Source: Verrucomicrobiia bacterium DG1235
Lineage (GTDB): Bacteria > Verrucomicrobiota > Verrucomicrobiia > Opitutales > Opitutaceae
DNA length: 64,000 nt
Assembly (NCBI GenBank): GCA_000155695.1
Contig: DS990592.1
Location: forward strand, 4,167,820 to 4,231,819
Reading direction: 5' to 3'
Shown piece by piece: positions 63,267 to 64,000 of the stretch. The notes under the pieces are model-generated. The model was not told the DNA's origin. It worked only from the letters and a program-made list of their open reading frames with translations, and ran no database searches. Every line of letters starts with the position of its first letter. Position 1 is the stretch's first letter. The position numbers were made by a program, and so were the translations under genes.

Positions 63267-64000
63267 TCACTGTCTTCTCAGCTCGGTGGGGTTCCGGCCG
63301 ATCTCCGCGTAAAAGCGTTGGCGAGCGAAGGCGATGGCTTTGCGAGCGGTGATTGGATCTTTCGCAAGTAGCTTGATATTCCAGCAGGGGCCATTGGCGA
63401 GTTGGCTGGAGCCGATTTTCAGGCCTTCGCTTTGTTTTTCGTAGATGGCTCTCCAGAAAGTGGCTGAATTTGAGAGGCGTTCGGAGACGAGTAGAATTGA
63501 AACGTAGAAGGGGTAGGTTTCTCCCAAATCGTTGGTCCAAGAGCTCGCGGAGTTTCGCCGTGGTTCGATAGTGTGTTTTTCGAGAAGGGATAGCGCTCCT
63601 TCGTAGCGTAGGGAGAGTCGGTTGCGAAAGCGTCTGAATGTGAAGGCTTCGCCGTGCGCGATACGACCTGGGGAGATGGCTTCGATGAAGAAGAGTTCGC
63701 CGCCCCTATCAACCGAGATCGTGGTCCTTTGGGTGAATGAGCTATCACCTTGGAGGATGAGCCACTCCGGATTATTTTCCAGGAAGGCGTTCGCCTCGAT
63801 GGTGAAGCGTTGGTTCCAGTTTGCCTCTTCGTTTGAATCCATTTTATGAATACGAAGTGAAGAGGGGTTTGAGACAGTGATGGCTGCTTCTGACTTGGTC
63901 CGGATGCTTAGGTCTACGGAATCGCCTGCCAGCATGCCGGCAGTTGGGCACATGAGATTGAGGAGCAGGCTGTTTCCATCCCAGTAGGGCTTTGATATGT
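63267..64000 (-). CDS. ureD: Urease accessory protein UreD (partial, 5' end outside window)
   Basis: The last 244 codons of a UreD-like nickel-incorporation chaperone. Reading continues without stop to the window edge, so the apparent ATG at 63953 is internal. UreD features: a conserved glycine pair in AGMLAGDSVDL, SSLRIHKM, NPEWLILQGDSSFTQRT, ISPGRIAHGEAFTF and RLSLRYEG. UreD works with UreF and UreG to load nickel on UreABC. The urease structural genes are expected upstream on the minus strand, beyond 64000. Confidence 0.86.
   Translation of the reverse strand, partial: ISKPYWDGNSLLLNLMCPTAGMLAGDSVDLSIRTKSEAAITVSNPSSLRIHKMDSNEEANWNQRFTIEANAFLENNPEWLILQGDSSFTQRTTISVDRGGELFFIEAISPGRIAHGEAFTFRRFRNRLSLRYEGALSLLEKHTIEPRRNSASSWTNDLGETYPFYVSILLVSERLSNSATFWRAIYEKQSEGLKIGSSQLANGPCWNIKLLAKDPITARKAIAFARQRFYAEIGRNPTELRRQ

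Overview
The window looks like chromosomal DNA of a free-living Gram-negative bacterium with a moderately high G+C content. I infer the phylum Verrucomicrobiota, probably an Opitutales/Puniceicoccales-type lineage. The reasons are Tat-exported Gfo/Idh/MocA oxidoreductases, a duplicated orphan FtsX permease, FG-GAP/UnbV and LRR-BACON surface proteins, a B12-dependent class II ribonucleotide reductase, RNase Y, and general scarcity of strong Shine-Dalgarno sequences. No rRNA, tRNA, CRISPR array or intact insertion sequence was seen.

Layout. 0.1-7 kb: cobalamin-dependent methionine synthase (metH), a hairpin-dense intergenic stretch, a LysR regulator divergent from yggS, and a cytoplasmic Gfo/Idh oxidoreductase. 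7-12.3 kb: a compact folate operon, Nudix-pabA-pabB-pabC-folP-folB-folK, whose last gene is fused to a CoA-binding domain. It meets a lone type IV pilin-like gene tail to tail. 13-17 kb: ABC-F protein Uup and a long-chain acyl-CoA ligase. 17.1-24.1 kb: a tightly packed seven-gene unit encoding two Tat-exported oxidoreductases, a DoxX-like membrane protein, a discoidin-like secreted protein, a GT-C membrane glycosyltransferase, an ApbE-type flavin transferase and a GT2 glycosyltransferase.

24-38 kb: secreted FG-GAP/UnbV protein, second DoxX-like protein, BASS transporter, LysM amidase, a SET-domain protein, a DUF167 protein, two HDOD proteins, RNase Y preceded by an intrinsic terminator hairpin, a HisN-like phosphatase, a DnaQ-like exonuclease and an SMP-30 protein. 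38.9-47.3 kb: a solitary integron-type integrase with an extra N-terminal domain, a GNAT, NAD-dependent DNA ligase with an unusual hydrophobic N-terminus, and nrdJ. 47.4-56.1 kb: a twin LRR-BACON surface protein, an orphan FtsX permease, and an AT-richer pair: an unrecognised 777-residue membrane protein plus a gamma-glutamylcyclotransferase-like protein. 56.3-64 kb: ABC-F protein, sufU and sufS separated by short-period repeats, a DEAD-box-type helicase, a receiver-only response regulator, a lipoprotein and the 3' part of ureD.

The best candidates for something undescribed are the seven-gene exported-oxidoreductase/glycosyltransferase operon, the 777-aa/GGCT-like pair, the solitary integrase with tandem core-binding-like domains, the hairpin array after metH, the terminator in the rny leader, and an apparently over-represented 9-mer, TTGGATACG.
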